A stretch of 64,000 bases of DNA from Leifsonia sp. ALI-44-B (GTDB taxonomy: Bacteria; Actinomycetota; Actinomycetes; Actinomycetales; Microbacteriaceae). Position numbers and translations under genes: made by a program. Every line of letters starts with the position of its first letter. The first letter of the stretch is position 1. This document shows, in pieces, positions 11,187 through 19,555 of the stretch. The stretch covers positions 496,001 through 560,000 of the forward strand of contig NZ_MTQL01000006.1 in NCBI RefSeq assembly GCF_001984125.1, given 5' to 3'. The notes beneath the pieces were generated by a model, which was not told the DNA's origin, did no database searches, and was given only the letters and a program-made list of their open reading frames with translations.

Positions 11187-11215
11187 CAGCTAAGGAGGAG
11201 CGCACCGAACAACAC
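11171..11215 (-). CDS. Leucine-rich leader peptide of leuA
   Basis: A 14-codon frame, GTG to TAA, encodes MLFGALLLSCRDES, with four leucines including three in a row (CTC CTC CTT). It begins 6 nt after a TAGCCT hexamer and so is probably the 5' end of a leaderless message. The last codons (CGC GAC GAG) form one arm of a 10-bp stem with a segment downstream. Leucine-rich leader peptides ahead of leuA are a known class of regulator in actinobacteria. The product itself needs no function; its translation speed is the signal. Confidence 0.8.
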
Positions 11216-11227
11216 CCGCTCAGGCTA
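11216..11227 (-). promoter_or_regulatory. Leaderless-type -10 element of the leuA leader
   Basis: TAGCCT at 11227-11222 is followed by six bases and the GTG of the leader peptide. The TAG is the stop codon of the upstream MprF-like gene. No ribosome binding site is present. Confidence 0.6.
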
Positions 11228-13870
11228 CACCACGGCGCGCGGCTCGCGCATGTCACGAACGAAGCGTGCGGCATCCGCGACCGAGAGCTCGGGAATGTAG
11301 GAGCGCACGAGCGCGACACCGATGGCCGGCAGATGCACGGCGTCGGGGTAGACGAGCCACAGCGGTACGAACGTGGGCTGGAACTTGCGCTTGAAGTTGA
11401 GCAGCGAGCGGAAGCCGTAGACGGGCTCGAGCGAGGTGCCGATGTAGTCGAGCAGGCGCGCGATGGTGGATGCCTCACCATCCGCTTGTCCCCCACCGCC
11501 CGATTTGGCGAGCGGCGCGCCCGACAGGCTCATGAACTGGATGCCCTCGGCCTGCATGGTGGTCGCCGACTTCGCGATCAGGAACTCCATGGTGCCGTTC
11601 ATGCCGTCGGCGCGGCGCCGCATGAAGTCGAGCGTGTAGCCGATGACGCCGTCGGGGCCGTAGGACGGCAACCAGCTCGTGGCCGCCTCGATCTGACCCT
11701 CGCCATCCACGGCCAGCATGATGCGCACGGCGGGGTCGGCCAGCTCGTCGAAGCCGCCGAGCGTGAACTCCATCTCGGGCAGCTCTTTATCGGCCACCCA
11801 GGCCTCGGACATGGCCTGCACCTGAGACCGTTTCGACAACGACATCTCGGGCCAGGAGGTCCACTCGGCGACGATGCCGGCCCGCTCCGCGCGGTTGATC
11901 GACGTGCGGATGTCCTGCCACTTCTTGCCCGTTGTCGACCATTGCTGCGGCAACACGATGGCTTCTTCGGCGATCTCGAGGCGATGCCATCCGAGATCGT
12001 CGAAGGCCGACACCGAGCGATCGTCGATGCCATAGAAAGCTGGCGTCCAGCCGTTGTCCCCGCAGAAGCGGATGAAGCGGCGGATGACGGCCGGATCGTC
12101 GTGGTCGGGGCCGAACGGGCCGCCCGTGGTGACGGCAACGGCCCCGCGCACGCGATAGGCGACGGCCGCCCTGACCTCGCCGTCGAACCAGAAGCTGTTG
12201 CCCGGCCACGTGGACATGAACGCCAATGTGTCGCCGCCGCCCTGTTCGAGGAGCGCCCGGGCGCGCAGGCGATCGTCGGTGCCGGGAACCGCCGAAGGCG
12301 ACAGCACGAGACGGGCCACGGCGGCCACGAGAACCAGGCCGAACAGGATCGACGGGCCGTACCAGAACAGGTCGGCCCACGGCGTGACGGCGATGAAACC
12401 GAGCCCGTCGGACACGACGAACGACGGCGGCGCGAGGCGCAGCGGCAGCTCTTTCAGGATGTCGAGAGGCGAGATGGAGGGACGGAACTGATCTCGCAGC
12501 ATCCAGGTGCCGACGAACGAGAGGGCCGCCGCCCCGAAAGCCCCCGCCAGAAGGGTCACGACGAAACGCCGGAGCGCCGTGCGCGTCGACCGCACCGCGA
12601 CGTGGCGCCGCATGAAGATGAGGAGAAGCGCAACCGCCAGGGGCAGAAGCGCGCACACGATGAACGACACCAACGCACGACGGTCGATCGCGGTGTCGAG
12701 TTCGTTGATCGTCGGGAACAGCTGCGGAAGCGTGGCGGGCGTCAGGCCGAAGTAGATGGAAATGGCGCCGCTCAGCAGCACGTTAGCGACCACCGCCAAC
12801 CACAGGGCGACGCGTCGGCCGAGGAACACACCCCACGCGATGAAGAGCATGGCCAGCATGGGGAACACCGAGATGAGGGCGACCGCCGAATGCGCGTCCA
12901 GCAGCGAATCGGCCGTCGACGAGCAGGGCGCGCTCGCCGAACCGAGCGCACACAACACGCCGTCGGCGCTCGACACCGGGTCGAAGGACAGGGCCCCATA
13001 GAGAGACAGCAGACCGTCGCCCGTGCCGATCTGGCCGGCCAGGATCGGCCCGACACCGCCGAGAGCGACGATGGATGCCAGCAGCACGCGCGTCTCGTGA
13101 TGCGAACTGCGCACGAGCCGCAGGTGGGAACGACTGCCGCCCAGCAGGAAACCGATGCCCAGCCCGATGGGAACGGCGAGGAGCGCGAACAGGTCGCCCG
13201 CTCCCCCCGCGTAGAGGAACAGGGTCACGGCGAAGAGCGTCGCGAAGAGGCGGATGCGGCGCCGCCACAACGCGCCCGTGAAAGCGCTCGCGGCCATCGC
13301 GGCGCACACGACACCCGTCGCGGGCGAGAGGGTGTCGACCGATGCCGCGCTCAGGGGGACGTATTCGAGCACCGTGCGCTCGGCGTAGCTGATGGCGAAA
13401 CCGAGCAGGGCCGCGGTTGCGCTTCCCCCGAGGTAGGCGACGAGGACGCGCCAGGTGCCCATCAGGCGTTCGGATTCGCCGACGACCACGAGCAGGAGGG
13501 GCACGACGGCGATGAGTGAGGGCCAACCGTCGGCGGCGAGGAACGCCGTGAAGATGCCCCACCAGTGATGCTCGACGAAGACGTCGTCCTGGCCGGTGGC
13601 GAGGATGTCCCAGCCCCAGCCGTAGGTCGACGAGGCGAATCCCCATACGCTGAGCGCGGCGATTACGAGCGTGAGCGCGATCGTGGCCGGGCGCCGCCGG
13701 GCCCACCGGCCGATGCTCGTCAGCGCTCGGGTCGCGCGCGATGGCGGCCCCGGCTCGCTGGGCTGTGCGGGCTGGGCGGGCGAGGCGGGTTGCGCGGGCT
13801 CGGCGGGCTGCGCGGGCGGGGCCGCCGTTTTGCCAGCCGGCTGGACCGTTCGTTGGATGTCGTCGCTCAT
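11225..13870 (-). CDS. MprF-like aminoacyl-lipid synthase with N-terminal membrane domain (DUF2156)
   Basis: An 881-residue membrane protein. After a Pro/Ala/Gln-rich N terminus, residues from about 50 to 530 are a chain of hydrophobic segments. The C-terminal part (about 545-865) is the DUF2156 acyltransferase fold of MprF/LysX synthases, with WPGNSFWF, GGPFGPDHDD, FCGDNGWTPAFYGI, the long KKWQDIRTSINRAERAG helix and RRRADGMNGTMEFLIAKSA. Such enzymes transfer an amino acid from aminoacyl-tRNA to phosphatidylglycerol or diacylglycerol, lowering surface charge and resistance to cationic peptides changing with it. Which amino acid and lipid are used is not readable here. Its start overlaps the esterase upstream by 4 nt, so the two are expressed together. 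Confidence 0.85.
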   Translation of the reverse strand: MSDDIQRTVQPAGKTAAPPAQPAEPAQPASPAQPAQPSEPGPPSRATRALTSIGRWARRRPATIALTLVIAALSVWGFASSTYGWGWDILATGQDDVFVEHHWWGIFTAFLAADGWPSLIAVVPLLLVVVGESERLMGTWRVLVAYLGGSATAALLGFAISYAERTVLEYVPLSAASVDTLSPATGVVCAAMAASAFTGALWRRRIRLFATLFAVTLFLYAGGAGDLFALLAVPIGLGIGFLLGGSRSHLRLVRSSHHETRVLLASIVALGGVGPILAGQIGTGDGLLSLYGALSFDPVSSADGVLCALGSASAPCSSTADSLLDAHSAVALISVFPMLAMLFIAWGVFLGRRVALWLAVVANVLLSGAISIYFGLTPATLPQLFPTINELDTAIDRRALVSFIVCALLPLAVALLLIFMRRHVAVRSTRTALRRFVVTLLAGAFGAAALSFVGTWMLRDQFRPSISPLDILKELPLRLAPPSFVVSDGLGFIAVTPWADLFWYGPSILFGLVLVAAVARLVLSPSAVPGTDDRLRARALLEQGGGDTLAFMSTWPGNSFWFDGEVRAAVAYRVRGAVAVTTGGPFGPDHDDPAVIRRFIRFCGDNGWTPAFYGIDDRSVSAFDDLGWHRLEIAEEAIVLPQQWSTTGKKWQDIRTSINRAERAGIVAEWTSWPEMSLSKRSQVQAMSEAWVADKELPEMEFTLGGFDELADPAVRIMLAVDGEGQIEAATSWLPSYGPDGVIGYTLDFMRRRADGMNGTMEFLIAKSATTMQAEGIQFMSLSGAPLAKSGGGGQADGEASTIARLLDYIGTSLEPVYGFRSLLNFKRKFQPTFVPLWLVYPDAVHLPAIGVALVRSYIPELSVADAARFVRDMREPRAVV

Positions 13871-15171
13871 TCTGTCTTCAATCCCAGTCGTTCTGCCAGC
13901 AAGGGGATGCCTTTGCCGAAGATGTAGGTCACGGTGTTCCAGTCGTGCGCGGTGCCGGGTGACACGATCTCGGTCGTCGACACGCCCGCGGCCTTCATGG
14001 CCGCCTCGACCGTCTGCGTCTCGGGGCCGAGCCGCGTGTCGAGGGATCCGTAGCCGACGATGGCCGCGACATCCTGATAGGGCGCGTTCTTGGCCAGGAT
14101 CGCGGCCGGTTTAGCCGCGTCGTAAGCCGCCTGCGACCCGCCGAAGCCATCCCGCACCGTGTTGTCCCCGATGGTCGGGGCCTGCTCGCCGGCGATATCG
14201 AACCACGTGCGATAGAGCTCGGGATGCGCGGGGCCGAACTGCGTGGTGCACGTGGCGCCCTGCGAGAACCCGCCGATGCCCCAGTAGCGGTGGTCCGTCG
14301 TGACGGGCAGGTTCGCCGTGATCCACGCTGTGACGTCTTGCGTGATGTAGGTGGCCGAATTGCCGAGCGGCGAATCGACGCACATGGGGTTCTTCTCCGG
14401 CGCACCCAACTGGTCGGGCACGACGACGATGGGCGCGAGACCCTTGTGCGCGGCCGCATAGGCGTCGAGGGTATGCGCGAGTCCGCCCTTGACGAAGAGG
14501 TCGTCGGGGGCTCCCGGTTGGCCCGAGAGCATCACCATGACGGGCAGCTTCGGGGGCGTCGCGACCCTCGCGGCCGGGGGCAGGTAGACCACGGCATTGC
14601 GGGCGTCGAAATGCGAGAGTGCGGCCGGGATTCGGATCTCTCCGACGGAACCGGTCGCGGGCATGTCGCCGGGCGGTGCCCAGGCGGCCGCGAAACCGGG
14701 AGTCGCGACATCCGCCGCCCCGGCCGGGGCCTCACGGGGAAGCGACAGGGCCGGCACCTCGCGCGGGGTGAAGATGTCGCCGATGGTGCGGTACTCACCG
14801 AAGTCTGCATTGATGAAGAGCGCCGACGTCGCGGCGATCGAGAGGATGGCCGCCGCCGCCACCAGTTTGCGCCAGAGCTTCGTGTGACGAAAGCTCATGG
14901 CGGCGAAGGTTCCCCCGGCCAGCATGAGGGCGACCCAGAGGCGGAACGTGGCCGTGAACGTGTAGTCGAAGACATCCCACACATCGCCCACCAACCAGAC
15001 CAGAAGGATGCCGACGCCCGCGGCCGCGATCGTGGCCACGAGTGTGGGCACGACCGACCGGCGGACGTGTGGCCGCACGGCCAGTATCGCGAACAGGACG
15101 ACCGTGACGCCCAGTGCCACGAAGAGCACCTTCTGATGGTCGATGCGAACCGCCTGCAGCCATTCGATCAT
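13867..15171 (-). CDS. Membrane-anchored alpha/beta-hydrolase (esterase D/antigen 85-like)
   Basis: A 434-residue protein starting at the ATG at 15171, which has a good GGAAAGGAC ribosome binding site; an upstream in-frame ATG at 15219 lacks one. The N-terminal 130 residues hold about four membrane segments. The rest is an extracytoplasmic alpha/beta-hydrolase with the nucleophile elbow GGFSQG, the acid region near GYGSLDTRLGPET, and the catalytic histidine in PGTAHDWNTV. It overlaps the MprF-like synthase by 4 nt (ATGA). In corynebacteria and enterococci, hydrolases beside aminoacyl-lipid synthases remove the amino acid again, so an aminoacyl-lipid hydrolase role is a reasonable inference but unproven. 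Confidence 0.82.
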   Translation of the reverse strand: MIEWLQAVRIDHQKVLFVALGVTVVLFAILAVRPHVRRSVVPTLVATIAAAGVGILLVWLVGDVWDVFDYTFTATFRLWVALMLAGGTFAAMSFRHTKLWRKLVAAAAILSIAATSALFINADFGEYRTIGDIFTPREVPALSLPREAPAGAADVATPGFAAAWAPPGDMPATGSVGEIRIPAALSHFDARNAVVYLPPAARVATPPKLPVMVMLSGQPGAPDDLFVKGGLAHTLDAYAAAHKGLAPIVVVPDQLGAPEKNPMCVDSPLGNSATYITQDVTAWITANLPVTTDHRYWGIGGFSQGATCTTQFGPAHPELYRTWFDIAGEQAPTIGDNTVRDGFGGSQAAYDAAKPAAILAKNAPYQDVAAIVGYGSLDTRLGPETQTVEAAMKAAGVSTTEIVSPGTAHDWNTVTYIFGKGIPLLAERLGLKTE

Positions 15172-15273
15172 GGTCGTCCTTTCCGAAACCAGATCGAGTA
15201 TGGCAGCACGCGGGCGCACCAGACTGGAGGCGGAATGGGAGCAGGATGGGAACTTGCCGGGGTGTCGGGCGCA

Positions 15274-16035
15274 TCACTCCGCGCGTTCCATAGCGAGCAT
15301 GTAACTCGAGATTTGCTCGGGACTCGCCCCGGCCATTTCGTCCACGATGCGGCCGTCGGCGAGGAAGACGATGCGGTCGGCGTAGCTAGCCGCCACCGGA
15401 TCGTGCGTTACCATGGCGATCGACTGCCCGTATTCGACGCAGGCGCGCGAGAGCAGGTCGAGCACCTCGCGGCTCGTGCGGGTGTCGAGGGCCCCCGTGG
15501 GCTCGTCGGCGAAGATCAGGTCGGGTCGCGACGCCAGGGCGCGGGCGATGGCGACCCGTTGTTGCTGGCCGCCGCTCATCTCGTGCGGGCGGTGGGTGAG
15601 GCGGCCCGTCAGGCCGAGCGAATCGGTGAGCGTGTCGATCCAGGCGCGTTCCTCGGTCGTGGGCGTGTGCTTGTCGAGGTCGAACGGGAGCATGATGTTG
15701 GCGCGCGCATCGAGCGTGGGCACGAGGTTGAACGATTGGAAGACGAAGCCGATGCGCCGGCGACGCAGAACGGTCAGCTCGGAGTCGCCGAGGCGGCCGA
15801 TCTCGGTGTTGCCGAGCCAGACCTCGCCCGATGTGGGCTGGTCGAGGCCCGCCATGATGTGCATGAGCGTCGACTTACCGCTGCCCGACGGGCCCATGAT
15901 GGCGGTGAACTGGCCCCGACGCACGCCGATCGAGACGTCGTCGAGCGCGAGCACCGCGCCATCCCCCCGGCCGTAGCGTTTCGAAACGTTGGTCACGCGG
16001 GCGGCGAGGCCCATGTCGAGTGTCGTGAAGGTCAT
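15274..16035 (-). CDS. MacB/LolD-type ABC transporter ATP-binding protein
   Basis: A 253-residue ATPase of the MacB/LolD/FtsE class, with Walker A GPSGSGKS at 48-55, IGFVFQSFNLVPTLDARANIMLP as the Q-loop region, signature MSGGQQQR, Walker B LIFADEPTGALD and the MVTHDP histidine switch. This class works with FtsX-like permeases in antibiotic resistance, lipoprotein export or envelope signalling, often next to a two-component system. Here the two-component pair is directly upstream on the same strand, but no permease gene is present: downstream comes the esterase after about 100 nt. It may use a permease encoded elsewhere. The ATG has TAGCGT at 6 nt and no ribosome binding site, suggesting a leaderless message. 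Confidence 0.9.
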   Translation of the reverse strand: MTFTTLDMGLAARVTNVSKRYGRGDGAVLALDDVSIGVRRGQFTAIMGPSGSGKSTLMHIMAGLDQPTSGEVWLGNTEIGRLGDSELTVLRRRRIGFVFQSFNLVPTLDARANIMLPFDLDKHTPTTEERAWIDTLTDSLGLTGRLTHRPHEMSGGQQQRVAIARALASRPDLIFADEPTGALDTRTSREVLDLLSRACVEYGQSIAMVTHDPVAASYADRIVFLADGRIVDEMAGASPEQISSYMLAMERAE

Positions 16036-16047
16036 GCTTCAACGCTA
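16036..16047 (-). promoter_or_regulatory. Leaderless-type -10 element of the MacB-type ATPase gene
   Basis: TAGCGT at 16047-16042 on the minus strand lies six bases before the ATG. No Shine-Dalgarno sequence separates them. Confidence 0.5.
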
Positions 16048-16156
16048 GGGAGATCGAGTGGTTGCCGCGTCGTCCGGGCGGTCCATCGGTCGTCGGCCCT
16101 CAGGACCATTCCTCGGGACGATTGGCCGCGGTAGCTCGCGATGGCGCGCGACGGCG

Positions 16157-16957
16157 CTACGCGATGAGGCCATGCTCGTAGGCGAAGATGACGAGCTGCA
16201 CGCGGTCGCGCAGGCCGAGCTTCGCGAGTACCCGCGAGATGTGCGTCTTCACGGTCGATTCGCTAAGGAATTCTGTCGATGCGATCTCGGCATTCGAGAG
16301 GCCGCGGGCGGCGAGCAGGAAGATGTCGCGCTCGCGCGCCGTGAGCTGGCCGAATTCCGCCGGCGGCTGCGGTTTGGGCGCGTCCCCCATGAGGTGCTTC
16401 ATGAGGGCCTGCGTCTCGCCCGGCGCGATGACCGCGTTACCGGCGTGAACCGTGCGGATGGCGGCGAGGAGGAACGGCGGCTGCGTGTCTTTCAACAGGA
16501 ATCCACTGGCACCCGAGCGCAGGGCATGAGCGGCCCCCTCGTCGAGATCGAAGGTGGTCAGGACGACGATCTTGGGGGCCTTCGAACCGCTGCGGGCGGC
16601 GTCTTCGAGTGCTCGGACCGTGGCCTCGATGCCGTCCATGACGGGCATGCGCACGTCCATCAGCACGACGTCGGGGCGGGTCTCGGCGATCAGCGCGAGC
16701 CCCGCGCGCCCGTCACCGGCCTCACCGGCGAAGGCGAGGTCTGGTTGCGATTCGATGAGCATGCGGATGCCGGCCCGGAAGAGCGCCTGGTCGTCGACGA
16801 GGGCCACGCTGATGCGGCCGTCACTGGCGGCTGTCTCGTCGCCGGGGGCAGCACCGTAGCCAGAGGCAGCGGCGGAGCCGTTGTAGCCGGTCGGGCCTGC
16901 GCTGTCGCGGCCGGTGGGCTGGTCGCCGAAGGGTGAGGCGGGCGGTGTGAGGCTCAT
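16157..16957 (-). CDS. NarL/LuxR-family response regulator
   Basis: A 266-residue response regulator. The receiver domain (about 50-165) has the acidic pair D55-D56 in VALVDDQ, the phosphoacceptor D101 in LMDVRMP, the conserved TTFD and the lysine in FLLKD. The C-terminal helix-turn-helix (about 198-262) has LTARERDIFLLAARGLSNAEIA and STVKTHISRVLAKLGLRDR. An unusual feature is the first 47 residues, a Ser/Gly/Ala/Pro/Tyr-rich segment with no counterpart in the typical family, which begins directly with the receiver. The ATG at 16957 overlaps the kinase stop by 4 nt. The target genes are unknown; the neighbouring ATPase gene is a candidate. Confidence 0.92.
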   Translation of the reverse strand: MSLTPPASPFGDQPTGRDSAGPTGYNGSAAASGYGAAPGDETAASDGRISVALVDDQALFRAGIRMLIESQPDLAFAGEAGDGRAGLALIAETRPDVVLMDVRMPVMDGIEATVRALEDAARSGSKAPKIVVLTTFDLDEGAAHALRSGASGFLLKDTQPPFLLAAIRTVHAGNAVIAPGETQALMKHLMGDAPKPQPPAEFGQLTARERDIFLLAARGLSNAEIASTEFLSESTVKTHISRVLAKLGLRDRVQLVIFAYEHGLIA

Positions 16958-18270
16958 CGGGTTCCGTTCGAGGGGGTGTGGGCGGCGGCCGGGATGAAGG
17001 CCGTGACTTGGTAGACGCCGGGGGCGACTTCGCGGGCGTCGAGGCGGCCGCCGGCGAGGGTGGCTCGTTCGCGCATGCCCGGCACGCCGTGGCCGACGGA
17101 GGGCATGGCGCGGGGGGTGGTCGGCGAGGTCGGCGGCGCGATGTGGCCGGCCACCGTGGCGACGCTGCCGGTGCGGATGTCGTCGCGGCCGGCGGGCGCG
17201 GTCGGCACGGGCACCGCGTTCTGGATGTTGAGCACGACGCCGTTGGCGCGCCAGTCGAATCGCACCGACACCGGCGTTCCGGGGGCGCCGTGGCGGAGCG
17301 CGTTGGTGAGCCCCTCCTGCGCAATGCGGTAGACGGCGATCTGGTGCCCGGTGACGACGCTGACGGGCGTTCCGACCGATTCGAGGCGCACGTCGAGGCC
17401 GGCGCTTCGCATCTGTTCGACCAGGTGCGGGATGTCGGCGATCATCGGTTGCGGCCCGTCGGTCTGTCGGTGCCGCAGCTCGGCGAGCAGAACGCGCACG
17501 TCGCCGAGGGCCTCCCGGGCCGTGGCCGAGATGGTTTCGAGGGAGCGGTCGACGACGGTCGGGTCGGATGCGCGGGCGTAACGCGCGCCATCCGCTTGGG
17601 CGATGACGACCGCGAGCGAGTGGGCCACGACGTCGTGCATATCGCGGGCGATGCGGTTGCGTTCCTGCTCGACGATGACCTCTTGCTGCGTCTGCACATT
17701 GAGCTGCTGGGCGACGTAGCGCTCGTAACCGGCGGCACGCGCTTCGCGGCCCGTGCGGGCGAGCAGGCCGAGCACCCACGACAGGGTGAGCACGAAGATG
17801 CCGGCCGCCGAGCCGACGGCGGTGGTGAACGTGTATTGCGCTTGCTGGTCGGGGTCGAAGAGAACGCTGACGAGACCGCCGGCGCCCGGTGTGGTCGCGG
17901 CGCCGATGATGAGCAGGGACGTGTAGGCGGCCGCGATGATGCCGCCGCCGAGCGCGGAGACGAGCCCGAGCCAGCGCACGCGTGGGCTGCCGAGGGACGC
18001 CGTCGAATAAAGCACCACGAGGATGGCGATATTGCTGACCTGGGGGCTGACCATGCCGAGCATCTGGACGACGGCCGTCAACCAGGCGAGGGCGAGGGCG
18101 AGTCCCGGGGATGCTCGGTGCAGCGCCAGCGACACGGCCATGCCGAGCAGCACCACGTAAGCGAGGGCGGGCTGGCCGATGAGCGCCGTGAAGCCCAACC
18201 CGAGGAACAGGCAGAACAGCGCGATGATGCCGTCGACCCACTTCTGGGTGGTCGTCAGGGGCCTGAACAT
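16954..18270 (-). CDS. NarL-type sensor histidine kinase
   Basis: A 438-residue kinase of the HisKA_3 class. Residues about 12-170 hold five or so membrane segments with short loops, so the sensor is probably intramembrane. The dimerisation/phosphoacceptor helix carries H212 in ERNRIARDMHDVVAHSL, and the ATP-binding domain has AQEGLTNALRHG (N box) and GHGVPGMRERATLAGG (G box). The ATG at 18270 with GGGAAG upstream is preferred over the upstream ATG at 18348, which would add a Pro-rich segment. The stop overlaps the regulator's ATG. The signal is unknown. Confidence 0.92.
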   Translation of the reverse strand: MFRPLTTTQKWVDGIIALFCLFLGLGFTALIGQPALAYVVLLGMAVSLALHRASPGLALALAWLTAVVQMLGMVSPQVSNIAILVVLYSTASLGSPRVRWLGLVSALGGGIIAAAYTSLLIIGAATTPGAGGLVSVLFDPDQQAQYTFTTAVGSAAGIFVLTLSWVLGLLARTGREARAAGYERYVAQQLNVQTQQEVIVEQERNRIARDMHDVVAHSLAVVIAQADGARYARASDPTVVDRSLETISATAREALGDVRVLLAELRHRQTDGPQPMIADIPHLVEQMRSAGLDVRLESVGTPVSVVTGHQIAVYRIAQEGLTNALRHGAPGTPVSVRFDWRANGVVLNIQNAVPVPTAPAGRDDIRTGSVATVAGHIAPPTSPTTPRAMPSVGHGVPGMRERATLAGGRLDAREVAPGVYQVTAFIPAAAHTPSNGTR

Positions 18271-18431
18271 ACTTCCCACGTTACGGGGTGCGGGCACGGG
18301 CGGGGGTGCTGGCGGCCGAACATGGTCCTCCCGATGGATGAATGACATGCCGTGGTGCCGTGTTCGTCCGTGCCGTCTTCATTCCGTGCCCTGCTCGACG
18401 TGCGCCGCGTTCGCTCGATACCGCGCGTCGC

Positions 18432-19553
18432 CTAGAAGCCGAGACGCCCGAGCAGTTTCGGGTCGCGCTGCCACTCCTTGGCTACCTTCACGCGGAGCGA
18501 AAGGAAGACTCGCGTGCCGACGAGCGGCTCGATCTGGGCGCGGGCGCGCTCGCCCACGTCGCGCAGACGCGATCCGCGGTCGCCGATGATGATGCCCTTC
18601 TGGCTGTCGCGTTCGACGAAGATGTTGGCGTAGATGTCGGTCAGGTCGGTGCCTTCGCGCGGCACGATGTCGTCGATCGTGACGGCCAACGAGTGCGGCA
18701 GCTCGTCGCGTACACCCTCGAGCGCGGCCTCGCGGATGAACTCGGCGACGCGGTCTTCTGTGGACTCGTCGGTGACGGCCTCTTCGGGGTAGAGCGCCTC
18801 GGACACGGGCATGAGCGAGACCAACTCGGCGGCGAGCACGTCGAGCTGGGTGCCCTCGACCGACGAGATCGGGATGATGCTGTCCCACTCCCGCAGTTCT
18901 TGCACGGCGAGCAGCTGGGCGGCCACGTTCTTCTTCGAGGAGGCGTCGACCTTCGTGATGATCGCGACCTTCTTCGCCCGCGGGAACCCGTCGAGCTGCT
19001 CGTTGATGAAGCGGTCGCCGGGGCCGAGCTTCTCGGTGGCGGGAATGCAGAAGCCGATGACATCGACGTCACCGAGCGTCGACTGAACGAGGTCGTTGAG
19101 GCGCTGCCCGAGTAGGGTGCGCGGGCGGTGGATGCCGGGGGTGTCGACCACGATCAGCTGACCGTCTTCGCGGTGCACGATGCCCCGGATGGCGCGGCGC
19201 GTCGTCTGCGGCTTCGACGACGTGATCGCCACCTTTTGCCCGACGAGCGCGTTCGTCAGCGTCGACTTGCCCACGTTGGGCCGACCGACGAACGAGACGA
19301 ACCCGGCGCGGTAGTCGCCCTCGACCTCCTCGCGCTGCGGCTCGCTGGAGGCGGAGCTGCGCGGCTTACGGGCCTTTCCCCCCTCGGATGCGGCCGACGC
19401 CGTCGCAGTCTCCGCGTCATCAGTGTCGTTCGCGCCATTCGCGCCGCTCTCGCCGGTCTCGCTGGCGGCGCTTGCCGCCACGTCGTCGTGAACCGTCTCT
19501 ACGGTGTTCTCTGCGGTGTTCTCTGCTGCGCTGTCTGCGGTGCCGTTGTCCAC
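18432..19553 (-). CDS. era: GTPase Era with acidic N-terminal extension
   Basis: Era binds 16S rRNA near its 3' end and helps 30S maturation. The GTPase domain starts at about residue 82, with Walker A GRPNVGKS at 90-97, G2/G3 segments (TTRRAIRGI and VDTPGIH), TKVD (G4) and SS(V) (G5). The C-terminal KH domain contains GIIIGDRGSRLRDVG. The GTG at 19553 is chosen because AAAGGAG lies 5 nt upstream; a GTG two codons earlier (19559) overlaps the CBS-protein stop. The first 80 residues are Ala/Asp/Glu/Thr-rich and look disordered, an addition to the usual protein of about 300 residues. It ends the HIT-phoH-ybeY-CBS-era cluster. Confidence 0.95.
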   Translation of the reverse strand: MDNGTADSAAENTAENTVETVHDDVAASAASETGESGANGANDTDDAETATASAASEGGKARKPRSSASSEPQREEVEGDYRAGFVSFVGRPNVGKSTLTNALVGQKVAITSSKPQTTRRAIRGIVHREDGQLIVVDTPGIHRPRTLLGQRLNDLVQSTLGDVDVIGFCIPATEKLGPGDRFINEQLDGFPRAKKVAIITKVDASSKKNVAAQLLAVQELREWDSIIPISSVEGTQLDVLAAELVSLMPVSEALYPEEAVTDESTEDRVAEFIREAALEGVRDELPHSLAVTIDDIVPREGTDLTDIYANIFVERDSQKGIIIGDRGSRLRDVGERARAQIEPLVGTRVFLSLRVKVAKEWQRDPKLLGRLGF

Positions 19554-19555
19554 GG

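Noticed and set aside
15172-15273. Remnant of an FtsX-like permease gene after the MacB-type ATPase
   Set aside because: The 100-nt gap translates to nothing resembling a membrane protein in any frame.
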